Shown here one piece after another: positions 25,871 to 34,662 of a stretch of DNA of 64,000 nucleotides. The stretch comes from Ardenticatenaceae bacterium (lineage in GTDB: Bacteria > Chloroflexota > Anaerolineae > Promineifilales > Promineifilaceae). The position numbers and the translations under genes are program-made. The stretch is from assembly GCA_020634395.1 (NCBI GenBank), contig JACKBU010000003.1, positions 1 to 64,000 of the forward strand, in the 5' to 3' direction. The stretch's first letter is position 1. Every line of letters starts with the position of its first letter. A model generated the notes under the pieces. That model saw only the letters and a program-made list of their open reading frames with translations, did not search any database and was not told where the DNA came from.

Positions 25871-25912
25871 CAAGCCTCCTCCAGGCAGCAAAAATGGCCT
25901 GGAGGAGGCTTG
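25871..25912 (-). terminator. Terminator of hpf
   Basis: A perfect 16-bp stem (caagcctcctccaggc and complement) with a 10-base loop is followed on the minus strand by TTTGTTGTAAA. It starts 13 bases after the hpf stop codon and separates it from the phosphatase gene. Confidence 0.85.
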
Positions 25913-25924
25913 CTACTTTAAAAT

Positions 25925-26491
25925 CTAGTCCATTTCTGGCTGTAACAAGCCATAGTTACCATCCCGACGACGGTAAAGGACGTTAATAGCCTCATCAGCA
26001 GCATTAAAGAAAACAAAAAAATCGTGACCTAGTAGTTCCATTTGCTCGATGGCCTCCTCGGTAGACATGGGTTGGAGGGCAAACTGCTTGTAGCGGACAA
26101 TGGTTTGTTCAGCAACTTCCTCGTCCTCTTCTTCCATCGGCAACGGTTCTCCCACCCACTGCTCTTCAGCACTGGCGCCACGCCAACGTCGCTGCCGCTT
26201 GCCACGATAGCGTTTGATTTGACGGTAAAGTTTGTCGACCACAGTATCAATAGCGGCAAAAATATCATTGCTGCGTTCTTCTGCCCGTAATATGGTCCCT
26301 CGGTCATCGCGAACCGTAATTTGGGCAACCTGTCGCTCTACAGCACTACGCGTATTTTCAGTACTGAGATCCACGCGAATTTCGGTCAGGTTTGGCATAT
26401 AACGATCCAGCCGATCCGTCTTTTTTTGGACGTAGTTTTCCAACCTCTGAGTTATCTCTATGTTGTGACTATGTATTGAAACGTCTACCAT
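25925..26491 (-). CDS. hpf: Ribosome hibernation promoting factor, long form
   Basis: A 188-residue long HPF. The N-terminal S30AE domain (about 1-105) starts VDVSIHSHNIEITQRLENYV and includes VDKLYRQIKRYRGKRQ. An acidic linker follows, then the C-terminal dimerisation domain (about 130-188) with IVRYKQFALQPMSTEEAIEQM and FFVFFNAADEAINVLYRR. Long HPF joins ribosomes into inactive 100S dimers in stationary phase or stress. A GAGGAG ribosome site precedes the ATG. It lies 47 bases downstream of comF on the same strand and ends in a strong terminator. Confidence 0.95.
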   Translation of the reverse strand: MVDVSIHSHNIEITQRLENYVQKKTDRLDRYMPNLTEIRVDLSTENTRSAVERQVAQITVRDDRGTILRAEERSNDIFAAIDTVVDKLYRQIKRYRGKRQRRWRGASAEEQWVGEPLPMEEEDEEVAEQTIVRYKQFALQPMSTEEAIEQMELLGHDFFVFFNAADEAINVLYRRRDGNYGLLQPEMD

Positions 26492-26538
26492 CTCAGTTCT
26501 CCTCTGTATAAATGTGGGTGGGATGTATTATCCCACTA

Positions 26539-27276
26539 CTATATGGCCCGTGCCACACAATAAGCGGACACGCTTTTGGCGCCAGCAGCCAACAGTACCT
26601 CAGCAGCAGCAGCCAAAGTCGCACCTGTTGTACAAACGTCATCTACCAGCAAAATGTCTTTATCCCCGACGGCTTGCGCTTGAACAGAAAAAGCGCCCTG
26701 GACGTTGGTTTTTCGGGCTGCCGCATCCAGACCAACCTGTGGTGGAGTGAAGCGCGTTCGTTGCAAGCTGTGCGCATCATGCGCCAGCCCTGTGCATTGA
26801 CAAAAGTGATTCACAATCAATTCGGACTGATTGTAGCCGCGTTTTTTCTGTCGCTGAGCATGTAAAGGGACCGGCATAACGAGGTCAACCGGGCACTGCC
26901 AGATTGGCCAGGCTTCAACCATCATGTCGGCCAAAGGTTTTGCCAGGGCAAAAGCGCCGTTGTATTTCATCTTATGGATAATGTCTGGAATGATGCCGTC
27001 AAAGATAACGGCCGTGCGGATCTGCTTCAAAGGTAGTGGCTCCCGCCTACAAACAGCACAAAGCGCAGTCGGCCTTTGCAGTATCCGCCCACAAGCTGGA
27101 CAAATCGGCTCCACCACCCAAGGTATCTTCGCCTGACAATCCGCACACAGAAGCGATCCTGTTTTGGGGCAACTGGCACAAACAGGAGGAAAGACAAAGC
27201 TAATAAAATTGTTTGTCAGATTCCTGACTTGAAAAAGCCAGGAGGTAGGCGACATTATCAACTCTCCAATTAGCAA
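26539..27276 (-). CDS. comF: ComF-family phosphoribosyltransferase-like protein
   Basis: A 245-residue ComF protein. The N-terminus has a zinc-ribbon part with Cys pairs in CASCPKTGSLLCADC (about 33-47) and CPACGRILQ...CAVC. The C-terminus has a type I phosphoribosyltransferase motif DILLVDDVCTTGATL (about 199-213). A conserved PVPLHAQRQKKRGYNQSE segment precedes it. ComF proteins assist DNA uptake or recombination in naturally competent bacteria, but they are widespread and the biochemical role is uncertain. The adjacent Tad genes could be part of a DNA-uptake or adhesion function. hpf follows on the same strand. Confidence 0.9.
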   Translation of the reverse strand: MLIGELIMSPTSWLFQVRNLTNNFISFVFPPVCASCPKTGSLLCADCQAKIPWVVEPICPACGRILQRPTALCAVCRREPLPLKQIRTAVIFDGIIPDIIHKMKYNGAFALAKPLADMMVEAWPIWQCPVDLVMPVPLHAQRQKKRGYNQSELIVNHFCQCTGLAHDAHSLQRTRFTPPQVGLDAAARKTNVQGAFSVQAQAVGDKDILLVDDVCTTGATLAAAAEVLLAAGAKSVSAYCVARAI

Positions 27277-27329
27277 TACATCGCCTGCAACTGCCTCAAA
27301 TAATCATCCCGCTTTGAAAAAGTTTGTTT

Positions 27330-28271
27330 CTAACCTGTTAAACCTTTCAAGGCTTCACTACGAGCGACCTGAATACCGGCCGGTCCCAATAGTACGATGA
27401 AAATCGAAGGGAAAATCAGAAAAACCAAAGGAAAGGTCATCTTCACAGGAGCTTGTTGGGCGCGTTCTTCAGCACGCTGGCGGCGGCGCACGCGCATCTG
27501 TTCAGACTGGATGCGCAGCACCTTACCAATCCCTACACCAAGCTGTTCTGCCTGCAAAACAGCAGCAATAAAACTGGTCACATCTGGCACGTCTGTGCGG
27601 TCGGACATGTCTTTTAGTGCTTGCCGTCGAGATTTACCCAACTGCATCTCATAAATTACCCGGCCAAACTCATCCGAAAGGGGATCATCCCACTTTTCGC
27701 TCACTTTTTGCATTGCGGCATTAAAAGTAAGGCCAGCATCCACACAAATTGTCATCAAATCAAGGGCATCCGGGAGTTTCTTGATGATACTTTGTTTCCG
27801 CCTATCGATCATCGACCGGAGAAACATGGCGGGCAAGTAAAAACCAAGTGCAGCACCGCCGAGACCCCATAAGATACGCTTTGTGGGTTCGGCCCCATTC
27901 CGGGTCATCATGACAAAAAGCAAGACACCTAACACCACCGTAGATAATCCCCGCAAGATCCAGAACTCGGCAGCCGACATGTTACGCGGATTCCCTGCCA
28001 GTTCCAACTGTCGGGCCGTACGTTCGAGGGTGGTTTGGGGAGTAAAGCGTACAACGAAATCACTGATTCTTCTGACAATAGGCACAAAGATACGATCGGT
28101 AATGGGCATCGAAAGTTCAATATCTTCGATCGATACCGCTTCTTCGCGGGCAGCAAATTCATCAATGCGAACCGCTAAAGGATCTTCTTCGGCACGGCGG
28201 AGTAAGAGTACGCTGGCGCCAATGATCAGAAGGGCCACTATGGCAACGATTAGTAATAGCATCAAAGACAT
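27330..28271 (-). CDS. tadC: Tad pilus assembly inner-membrane protein TadC
   Basis: A 313-residue type II secretion F-domain protein. A membrane helix lies near the N-terminus (LMLLLIVAIVALLIIGASVLLL), another pair near residues 105-150 (GLSTVVLGVLLFVMM; GLGGAALGFYLPAMF), and a final helix at LVFLIFPSIFIVLLGPAG. The cytoplasmic F-domain contains LPDALDLMTICVDAGLTFNAAM. TadC with TadB forms the platform of the Flp pilus motor. The gene is last in the operon cpaE-cpaF-tadB-tadC, 74 bases after tadB, with a GGAG ribosome site. Confidence 0.92.
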   Translation of the reverse strand: MSLMLLLIVAIVALLIIGASVLLLRRAEEDPLAVRIDEFAAREEAVSIEDIELSMPITDRIFVPIVRRISDFVVRFTPQTTLERTARQLELAGNPRNMSAAEFWILRGLSTVVLGVLLFVMMTRNGAEPTKRILWGLGGAALGFYLPAMFLRSMIDRRKQSIIKKLPDALDLMTICVDAGLTFNAAMQKVSEKWDDPLSDEFGRVIYEMQLGKSRRQALKDMSDRTDVPDVTSFIAAVLQAEQLGVGIGKVLRIQSEQMRVRRRQRAEERAQQAPVKMTFPLVFLIFPSIFIVLLGPAGIQVARSEALKGLTG

Positions 28272-28345
28272 CGTTTTTCTCCATGTTTAGAACAGAACGA
28301 GAACAGAATATTGCTCACGCAAGAGCTTTTGTCTATCGCACTATG

Positions 28346-29341
28346 CTAAACTTCAATATCCACAATTTTCCGAATCGCCAAAATACCCATCAACATCATA
28401 AAGAGACCAGTACCAACCACCAGCCATCCGCAAGGCAAGTAAGGTTCCAGCACCCAAGGTTTGTCCTTCATCCACAGCTGACTCATGTATTCGCCGTTAA
28501 TCGCATACAAAACACCCGCCAACCCTAACGGGAGGAGTCCGACAACCCAGCCGGAAATACGTCCTTGGGCAGTGAGGGTGCGAATTTCACCTTTGATACG
28601 CACGCGTTCACGAATTGTGAAGGAAATGGTATCCAAAATTTCAGCGAGGTTACCGCCGACTTCACGCTGGATGTTAACGGCCGTGATAATCAAATCCAGG
28701 TCTTCACTCGGCACACGACGATACATGTTCGCCAGTGCTTCCTCCAAACCCAGACCAAGACGCACCTCTTGCACAACTCTCTCAAATTCCCGAGATACAG
28801 GGGGCGGCAGTTCCGTGGCAATAGCCTCCATCCCCTGTAAAACACTATAGCCTGAACGTAACGCATTTACCCATAAATTAAGTGTATCGCTAAGCTGGTT
28901 ATCAAAAGCTCTCATTCGCCTGTTAGCAGCATACGAAATGTAAAACTTCGGGATTTGCAAGCCCACCAGAGCACCGATCAAGGCAAGTATCACATTTCGG
29001 TTCAGAAGTAAGTAAGCAAGCAAAGCCACGCCCAACGAACTCAATATGACGAGAACAATGTACTCACTAACCCGCAGCTTTACATCAGCCTTAGCGATAC
29101 GTTCCTTAGTCGGGGCAAAAAAACCACGTCCGGACAGCGCCGTATCCAGACGATCGGCCAGATCATCTCCTCTATCAGCTTCAATTTCCTCAACAACATC
29201 AACTACTTCAGTAGCGCCGACAAACTGCTCCAGGCGTTTATCAACATTGCCGCGACTGCCGCCAGTTACCAGAGCAATACCTGCTCCAAAAACAATCAAC
29301 AGAGATGCACCAGCCAATACAATCAGAAGTAAGGGAGACAT
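28346..29341 (-). CDS. tadB: Tad pilus assembly inner-membrane protein TadB
   Basis: A protein of about 331 residues. The start is placed at the ATG at 29341 (MSPLLLIVLAGASLLIV), which has AGGAG eight bases upstream. A longer frame would overlap cpaF and adds no homologous sequence. There is an N-terminal helix, a linker, then helices at IVLVILSSLGVALLAYLLL and NVILALIGALVGLQIP. The T2SF domain has QLSDTLNLWVNALRSGYSVLQGMEAI and GGNLAEILDTISFTIRER, and the protein ends with two helices. It partners TadC in the pilus platform. It starts 23 bases after the cpaF stop codon. Confidence 0.92.
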   Translation of the reverse strand: MSPLLLIVLAGASLLIVFGAGIALVTGGSRGNVDKRLEQFVGATEVVDVVEEIEADRGDDLADRLDTALSGRGFFAPTKERIAKADVKLRVSEYIVLVILSSLGVALLAYLLLNRNVILALIGALVGLQIPKFYISYAANRRMRAFDNQLSDTLNLWVNALRSGYSVLQGMEAIATELPPPVSREFERVVQEVRLGLGLEEALANMYRRVPSEDLDLIITAVNIQREVGGNLAEILDTISFTIRERVRIKGEIRTLTAQGRISGWVVGLLPLGLAGVLYAINGEYMSQLWMKDKPWVLEPYLPCGWLVVGTGLFMMLMGILAIRKIVDIEV

Positions 29342-29364
29342 AAGATTTGCTCCTTTTCCAAAGC

Positions 29365-30750
29365 CTAACGTCTGCTGCGCGCGCCAATCCCAAAAATAGA
29401 CGGGGGCAGCATAATACCCGCTTCCTGTAACTTCCACATGAACTTGGGTCGCAAACCAGTGGGCCGTAATCGCCCAATCACCTTACCATCTTCAATGCTC
29501 GTTTGCTCAAACCGGAATATTTCCGAAGTAGTGATGACGTCGCCTTCCATACCCTGAATCTCGCTGATCGACATAACCTTTCGAGAGCCATCTCTTAGCC
29601 GATCCTGATGAACGACAACGTTAATAGCTGAAGCAATCTGCTCTCGAATAGCGCGATGGGGCAAATCCATACCAGCCATCAGAACCATTGTTTCCAAACG
29701 GGACAACATATCACGAGTACTGTTAGCATGGCCCGTGGTCATACTACCATCGTGACCCGTATTCATAGCCTGCAACATGTCCAACGCTTCACCACCGCGA
29801 ACCTCGCCGACGATAATCCGGTCAGGACGCATACGCAACGAGTTAATGACTAAATCCTGAATCGTTACAGCCCCTCGGCCTTCCACATTAGCTGAACGAG
29901 ACTCTAGAGTCACTACATGCTCCTGTCGCAGTTGCAACTCTGCCGCGTTTTCAATCGTAACAATCCGCTCGCCATCTGGAATAAAGCCCGAAAGGATATT
30001 CAGAAGCGTTGTCTTACCCGAGCCAGTACCCCCAGATACCACAACATTTAGTTTAGCAACCACACAAGCCTTCAAAAATTCCACAGCTTCCGCTGTAATA
30101 CTGCCAAACTCGATGAGATTCTCCACTGTAAAGGGAATTTTGGAAAACACGCGAATTGTTAGCGAGGCACCGTTTAACGAAATGGGCGGAACAACAGCAT
30201 TTACACGGGAGCCATCGGGTAAGCGGGCATCCACCATCGGCGAACCTTCATCAATTCGACGTCCTAAAGGTGCAACGATACGGTCAATGATTCGCAATAA
30301 GTGATCATTATCCTCAAACGTAACGTTAGTCCGTTGCAGCTTACCGCTAGATTCAATATAGACATGGTCTGGACCATTCACCATGATTTCGGTAATGCCA
30401 TCCGTCTGCAAAAACTGCTCCAGCGGACCATAACCTAAAATCTCAGCCACAATGGCCTCAAATAAGCGGCGCTTTTCATTACGAGTAAGAACAATGCTCT
30501 CTTCTTCTAACATCGCCTCAAACATTTCACGGATCGTAGCCCGCACTTCAGCCGTCTGAGTAATGTCCATCCCCGGATCTAGTTCCGAAATTAGCTTCTG
30601 TTGAATACGGTTTTTTAAATCGACATAGGCATCTCGTGAGCCAACAGCTGGTGACGAACGTTTCACCCGCAGTTCTTGCAGCTTTGATGATTGTGCTTCG
30701 GTGGGTGCAGGTTGTTGTTGATTTTGTTCAATGCGCTTTAAGAGTGACAC
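29365..30750 (-). CDS. cpaF: Tad pilus secretion ATPase CpaF/TadA
   Basis: A 461-residue secretion ATPase of the CpaF family. An N-terminal helical region (1-110) precedes the ATPase. Walker A is SGGTGSGKTTLLNIL (about 239-253), the Asp box is ERIVTIENAAELQL, and the Walker B region is MRPDRIIVGEVRGGEALDMLQAMNTGHDGSMTTGHANS with the catalytic Glu and His-box. It energises Flp pilus assembly. It lies between cpaE (14 bases upstream) and tadB in one minus-strand operon. Confidence 0.95.
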   Translation of the reverse strand: MSLLKRIEQNQQQPAPTEAQSSKLQELRVKRSSPAVGSRDAYVDLKNRIQQKLISELDPGMDITQTAEVRATIREMFEAMLEEESIVLTRNEKRRLFEAIVAEILGYGPLEQFLQTDGITEIMVNGPDHVYIESSGKLQRTNVTFEDNDHLLRIIDRIVAPLGRRIDEGSPMVDARLPDGSRVNAVVPPISLNGASLTIRVFSKIPFTVENLIEFGSITAEAVEFLKACVVAKLNVVVSGGTGSGKTTLLNILSGFIPDGERIVTIENAAELQLRQEHVVTLESRSANVEGRGAVTIQDLVINSLRMRPDRIIVGEVRGGEALDMLQAMNTGHDGSMTTGHANSTRDMLSRLETMVLMAGMDLPHRAIREQIASAINVVVHQDRLRDGSRKVMSISEIQGMEGDVITTSEIFRFEQTSIEDGKVIGRLRPTGLRPKFMWKLQEAGIMLPPSIFGIGARSRR

Positions 30751-30764
30751 TAGAATCCTCCAGT

Positions 30765-32036
30765 CTAACGCTTACCGAACAAGCGACCAAACAGTCCACT
30801 TGTATCGGTCTTTTTGGCCTGACCATTCGTAGCTCCGTCTGTTTTTTCTTTATTCAACTCACTGTCAATTGTCTCAGCCAGTTTTGCGATGGCGAGACCA
30901 ACAGGACGTTTCTTATTGGAACCTGTAACGATTGGCACGCCTTGATCGATAGCTGCACTTACAGCAACATCGTCTTCAGGAATGGTCATCAGGACCGGTC
31001 GCTTCAAGGTCTCGCTTATATCTTTAATGGAAATCCCTTGTTTTGGCGAAACCCGATTGACAACTAACCACACTTTTTTCTGTTGATATTCAAGGCTCTG
31101 AGCCAGATCAAAGAAGCGGCTCACATTCTTTAGGCTTGGTAAGTTTTGTTGCGTTACTAACAAAATTCGGTCTGCTTCATCAAGAATTGACAGAGCGATA
31201 TCATTCAGACTAGATGTCGTGTCTACAATGATATAATCATAGATCTGTCGCAAGCTGGCCCACAAAACCTTGAGGCTGGCCTCAGTTACCACATCTGCCA
31301 TTTCGGGTCGCGGTGGTGACATCAACACGTGTAGGCCACTGCGATGCACCTGAACCACACTGCTGATCAGATCAGCATCAATTTCAGTATCACGAGCGCT
31401 CAAGTCAACAACGCTCGTAACAGGTTTCATGTTCAACATGACAGCCACGTCACCAAACTGCAAACTCCCATCCACCATTATGGTACGATGTTTGTTCATG
31501 GCCAGAGAAATCGCCAAGTTAATGGCTAAAGTTGTACAACCGCTTCCGCCTTTAGGGCTGAACACAGCCAGCATATAGCCTTCCGCCGGAGCAGCGACTG
31601 ACTGAGGCACACCAGGACGCACGGCCGTTTGGCCGGACGCCGCCATAGAACGAATCACCGGTCTCTTAGCATGTACACGCCGAACAGCAGCAACCAGTTC
31701 ATCCCCACCAAATGGCTTGGTCAGAAAATCGCGTGCACCAGCTAGCATGGCACGACGCAGATAGTCAGAATCACTTTGAACCGACATGATAATGATTTGT
31801 GTCGTCGGTACCAATTCTGATATTTTTTGGCTGGCTCCGATACCATCAATACCAGGCATATTGATGTCCATCAAGATAATATCTGGCCGATGTTCCTGGG
31901 CCATTTCAACCGCCTGCTCGCCAGTTCCCGCTTGCCCAATCACCTCTACATCAGACTCAAACTGCAACAACTTGCGAACATTCTCTCTGGTCTCAGGCAG
32001 ATCATCAACAATTAATACACGAATAGTTTCTGACAT
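30765..32036 (-). CDS. cpaE: Pilus localisation protein CpaE/TadZ (REC plus MinD-like ATPase)
   Basis: A 423-residue protein with an N-terminal receiver domain (VLIVDDLPETRENV, phospho-acceptor in ILMDINMPGIDG, conserved FLTKPFGGDEL) and a C-terminal MinD/ParA-type ATPase starting at SPKGGSGCTTLAINLA (deviant Walker A). CpaE/TadZ positions the Tad secretion machine. The receiver keeps the Asp and Lys, unlike many pseudo-receivers, so it may be phosphorylated, perhaps by the upstream kinase. It ends in a basic tail. First gene of the cpaE-cpaF-tadB-tadC operon. Confidence 0.92.
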   Translation of the reverse strand: MSETIRVLIVDDLPETRENVRKLLQFESDVEVIGQAGTGEQAVEMAQEHRPDIILMDINMPGIDGIGASQKISELVPTTQIIIMSVQSDSDYLRRAMLAGARDFLTKPFGGDELVAAVRRVHAKRPVIRSMAASGQTAVRPGVPQSVAAPAEGYMLAVFSPKGGSGCTTLAINLAISLAMNKHRTIMVDGSLQFGDVAVMLNMKPVTSVVDLSARDTEIDADLISSVVQVHRSGLHVLMSPPRPEMADVVTEASLKVLWASLRQIYDYIIVDTTSSLNDIALSILDEADRILLVTQQNLPSLKNVSRFFDLAQSLEYQQKKVWLVVNRVSPKQGISIKDISETLKRPVLMTIPEDDVAVSAAIDQGVPIVTGSNKKRPVGLAIAKLAETIDSELNKEKTDGATNGQAKKTDTSGLFGRLFGKR

Positions 32037-32350
32037 TATCGTTCCGCTAGATTACCTTGGACTAAAGTAAAAAACTGGCAATAAACCAGATAGGCTAAAT
32101 GACTTCAACATTAGAAACAGTGAAATAGTGGGGTTAACTCTGAGTAAGGAGTAAAAGGAAAGGCCCATATGTTAAAAGATACCGTTTCATTATTTGCCCA
32201 TAACTAGAATCATCTTACTATGATCCTTAGTATTGTCAATAGGGGCAAATAGGTATTTTAACCTATTTGTTCGTACACTTATGGTGACTAAAATGCTAAA
32301 AAGATTGTATCTTAGTCAGGCCATATCGCCTAACTGCTTACACATAAACA
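32037..32350. other. Intergenic leader between flp and cpaE
   Basis: This AT-rich region separates the flp terminator from the cpaE start. It should hold the cpaE operon promoter, but no clear -35/-10 pair can be chosen. No open reading frame or RNA gene is recognised. Confidence 0.5.
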
Positions 32351-32382
32351 AACAGGACCCTATCAAATGATAGGGTCCTGTT
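32351..32382 (-). terminator. Terminator of the flp pilin gene
   Basis: A perfect 14-bp stem (aacaggaccctatc and complement) with the loop AAAT is followed on the minus strand by TTTGTTTAT. It lies 40 bases after the flp stop codon. It allows the pilin to be made from its own short, abundant transcript, separately from the assembly genes. Confidence 0.88.
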
Positions 32383-32422
32383 CGCAATCTTATTTCTAAC
32401 TAGACAATATCAGAGTTCTGAT

Positions 32423-32572
32423 TTAGCCGAGCCCAGAGGTGATCTTGCTGAAGACATTACCAATCTGGGGGCCCAACAGGGTCAGAATGGCGATGATGAC
32501 AACAGCTACCAAAACGAGCACCAACGCATACTCAACCAAACCTTGACCTTCTTCACGACGTAAAAATAACAT
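32423..32572 (-). CDS. flp: Flp/Fap-type class IVb pilin
   Basis: A 49-residue pilin. The short charged leader MLFLRREEG precedes QGLVEYALVLVLVAVVII. This is the Flp signature: processing is expected between Gly9 and Gln10, putting Glu at position +5 of the mature pilin, then a 20-residue hydrophobic helix. The C-terminus is short (GNVFSKITSGLG). A GGAGG ribosome site lies 9 bases before the ATG. The gene has its own promoter-like element and its own terminator, and lies just upstream of cpaE on the same strand. It is the pilus subunit for the adjacent Tad machine. Confidence 0.95.
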   Translation of the reverse strand: MLFLRREEGQGLVEYALVLVLVAVVIIAILTLLGPQIGNVFSKITSGLG

Positions 32573-32624
32573 TTTGTTATACCTCCAAATAAATTTGAAA
32601 TAAACTTATAAAACATTTAGCTAT

Positions 32625-32653
32625 AGAATAGCTATTTACAAACAGAATCGCAA
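32625..32653 (-). promoter_or_regulatory. Promoter of the flp pilin gene
   Basis: On the minus strand TTGCGA (32653-32648) and TATTCT (32630-32625) are 17 bases apart, 52 bases before the flp ATG. Spacing is ideal, and the boxes match the consensus in four and four of six positions. Confidence 0.5.
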
Positions 32654-32704
32654 TAGGAGTGTGGTACTGAATATGACTTTAACGAATCTCTCTTACTGTT
32701 TACG

Positions 32705-33769
32705 TTAATAAACGTCAGTAGTTATAGGAATTGTAAACTCTACACGCGTGCCATGACCCATCCGGCTTTGTATTTTCATTTCGCCCCCTAACATCTCGAT
32801 GCGCTCGCGTAAGGACGAAAGTCCGATCGTTCGATTGTTACCATTCAGTGTCTCATCTACATTAAAACCGCTACCATTATCTTCAACGGCCGCTTGTACT
32901 TGATCCTGAGCCAGATCCAACGACACCTGGACTTGTGAAGCCTGAGCATGGAGCAAAGCATTGTTGAGCAGCTCTTGCACCCCACGGAAAATCGTCACTT
33001 CAATATGACTTTCCAGCCGCCGTTCCACGCCTGTTACGGTAATGGGCACAGATATTCCGTTTTTCTCTTGGAACGATTCCACGTAACGCCTAAGTGTAGG
33101 CACCACACCTAAATCGTCCAGCATCATAGGACGTAAGTCAAAGATAAAATCCTTGACGTCATTAAAAGTAGCGGCCGCTGCGCCTTTTAAGGCATTCAAT
33201 TCAGCACGCGCCCGATCTGGATTAACATCAAAAAAACGCTGACATATTTCAGCCTGAAGAATGAAATTACTTAACGACGAAGCAGGCCCATCGTGCATAC
33301 GTCGCACAAGGCTTTGGCGTCCTAGCTCCTCAGTTTGAATAACGCGTATAACATTTGATTGATCGCCCACATTTTTGCGAGAGGGACTTTTGCTGCTGGT
33401 AGGGAGAGGACCTATTTCTTCTGTTAAATCGAGTAACCGGCGCTGGAATTCTGATAACCGCTCTAAGTTGCGTTGATCGCTTTGCAGCTTTTCTAACTGG
33501 CCACGCATGGTAAACAGTCGCTGTTGCACGTCATTTAGAGCTTCGTAAGCCTCTTTGATGTCTTCTCTGGGAAGCGTTTCAAAGTTGGTCTGCAGCTGCC
33601 GCGTGTAATTGGTTACCTGGGCATTACGCTGGGCCAGACGCTCCACCTCAGCAGCACTCTGCTTTATGAGAATATCGATCTCTTTAAGATCTCTTTGAGT
33701 TTGCTCGTAATCCTTCTGAGCTTCTTCCAAAAAGCCCTGAAGGGAATCACCTATTGTTTCTTCCATCAT
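32705..33769 (-). CDS. Cytoplasmic DegS-type sensor histidine kinase
   Basis: A 354-residue soluble kinase. Residues 1-115 form a long coiled coil (LQGFLEEAQKDYEQTQRDL, then repeated heptads to LERLSEFQRRLLDL), as in DegS. The HisKA_3 domain has the phospho-accepting His in RRMHDGPASSLSNF (about 158). The HATPase has VQELLNNALLHAQASQ, VEDNGSGFN and TIGLSSLRERIEMLGG. No membrane helix is seen, so the signal is cytoplasmic. It follows the LuxR-type regulator by 33 bases, and the two clearly form a pair. Its position next to the pilin gene suggests control of piliation, which is inferred. Confidence 0.92.
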   Translation of the reverse strand: MMEETIGDSLQGFLEEAQKDYEQTQRDLKEIDILIKQSAAEVERLAQRNAQVTNYTRQLQTNFETLPREDIKEAYEALNDVQQRLFTMRGQLEKLQSDQRNLERLSEFQRRLLDLTEEIGPLPTSSKSPSRKNVGDQSNVIRVIQTEELGRQSLVRRMHDGPASSLSNFILQAEICQRFFDVNPDRARAELNALKGAAAATFNDVKDFIFDLRPMMLDDLGVVPTLRRYVESFQEKNGISVPITVTGVERRLESHIEVTIFRGVQELLNNALLHAQASQVQVSLDLAQDQVQAAVEDNGSGFNVDETLNGNNRTIGLSSLRERIEMLGGEMKIQSRMGHGTRVEFTIPITTDVY

Positions 33770-33802
33770 GGGAGGTTAAGTTCCTATACAGATTTATCGA
33801 AT

Positions 33803-34507
33803 CTAAGGTTGTGTTCCTTCGAGACGGACCCAGCCGTGGCGCAAGGCATAAACGGCCGCTTGCGTCCGATCATCAACGCGCAACTTACGGAGAATGGCTG
33901 TCATATGATTTTTGACGGTTTGATGGCTGATTCCCAATTTATAGGCGATTTCTTTGTTACTCAAACCTCTTGTCACATGCTCCAGGATTTCCATTTCTCT
34001 AGGCGAGAGGGGGACAAAAAGATCATCACTGTCACCAGCCAAAGGACCGCTGAAACGGCCGATTTTTTGTTCAACCCAGCCCATAAGCTCATCATAGGTC
34101 ATGATCTTTTCGCCTACGGCATACTTCCCCTGGACGACGGCCTGAATAATACTTGTTAGCGCTTCTGGCGTAACATCTTTGGGACAATACGCGGAAGCCC
34201 CCACCCGAAAGGCATGAAAAACCTGTTCGGCGTCATCGTATCCGGTGATCATTATCACCTTGACTTCCGGAAACTGGGTCTTGATCTTACGCGTTACTTG
34301 CAGTCCATTAATGGTCGGCAAATTGATGTCCATCAAGATGACATCAGGTTTGCTATCGAGGACAACCTCGATAGCCACTTCACCGTCTGCCGCTTCGCCA
34401 ATGACATTCATAATAGGATCAGTATCCAACAAATCCTTCAGACCCTGGCGAAATAAAGGATGATCATCAACTATGAGCACATCGATTTGGTCTGACACGG
34501 AAATCAC
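33803..34507 (-). CDS. NarL/LuxR-family response regulator
   Basis: A 234-residue regulator. The receiver domain has VLIVDDHPLFRQGL and VILMDINLPTING (phospho-acceptor Asp about 60). The C-terminal LuxR-type helix-turn-helix is LSPREMEILEHVTRGLSNKEIAYKLGISHQTVKNHMTAI, here noted as LSPREMEIL (about 165) and GISHQTVKNHM (recognition helix). It is the DNA-binding partner of the DegS-type kinase 33 bases downstream. Targets are unknown. The flp and cpaE promoters are good candidates. It has its own extended -10 promoter about 100 bases upstream. Confidence 0.93.
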   Translation of the reverse strand: MISVSDQIDVLIVDDHPLFRQGLKDLLDTDPIMNVIGEAADGEVAIEVVLDSKPDVILMDINLPTINGLQVTRKIKTQFPEVKVIMITGYDDAEQVFHAFRVGASAYCPKDVTPEALTSIIQAVVQGKYAVGEKIMTYDELMGWVEQKIGRFSGPLAGDSDDLFVPLSPREMEILEHVTRGLSNKEIAYKLGISHQTVKNHMTAILRKLRVDDRTQAAVYALRHGWVRLEGTQP

Positions 34508-34604
34508 CTCTCATTTTTCCGAAACGTTTCATTGTTGAACGGTTGAACTTTACTTTGATGTGGTCAACGAAGGTTAAATTCTCAATTGGTTTGGGAACAT
34601 CGGC

Positions 34605-34634
34605 AGTATACCATGAAAAAGAAAGCATTTGCAA
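34605..34634 (-). promoter_or_regulatory. Promoter of the LuxR regulator / DegS-type kinase operon
   Basis: On the minus strand TTGCAA (34634-34629), 18 bases, then TATACT (34610-34605), with TGG directly before the -10 making an extended -10 element. It lies 97 bases before the regulator start. Two direct GTTCAAC copies one base apart (34536-34550) lie in the leader and could be an operator. Confidence 0.6.
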
Positions 34635-34662
34635 ACCTGCCGGGTGTATATACGAACATCTA

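Noticed and set aside
25859..25891. Longer N-terminus for the tyrosine phosphatase
   Set aside because: The upstream ATG lies within the hpf terminator hairpin, and the family P-loop normally starts within 10 residues of the N-terminus.
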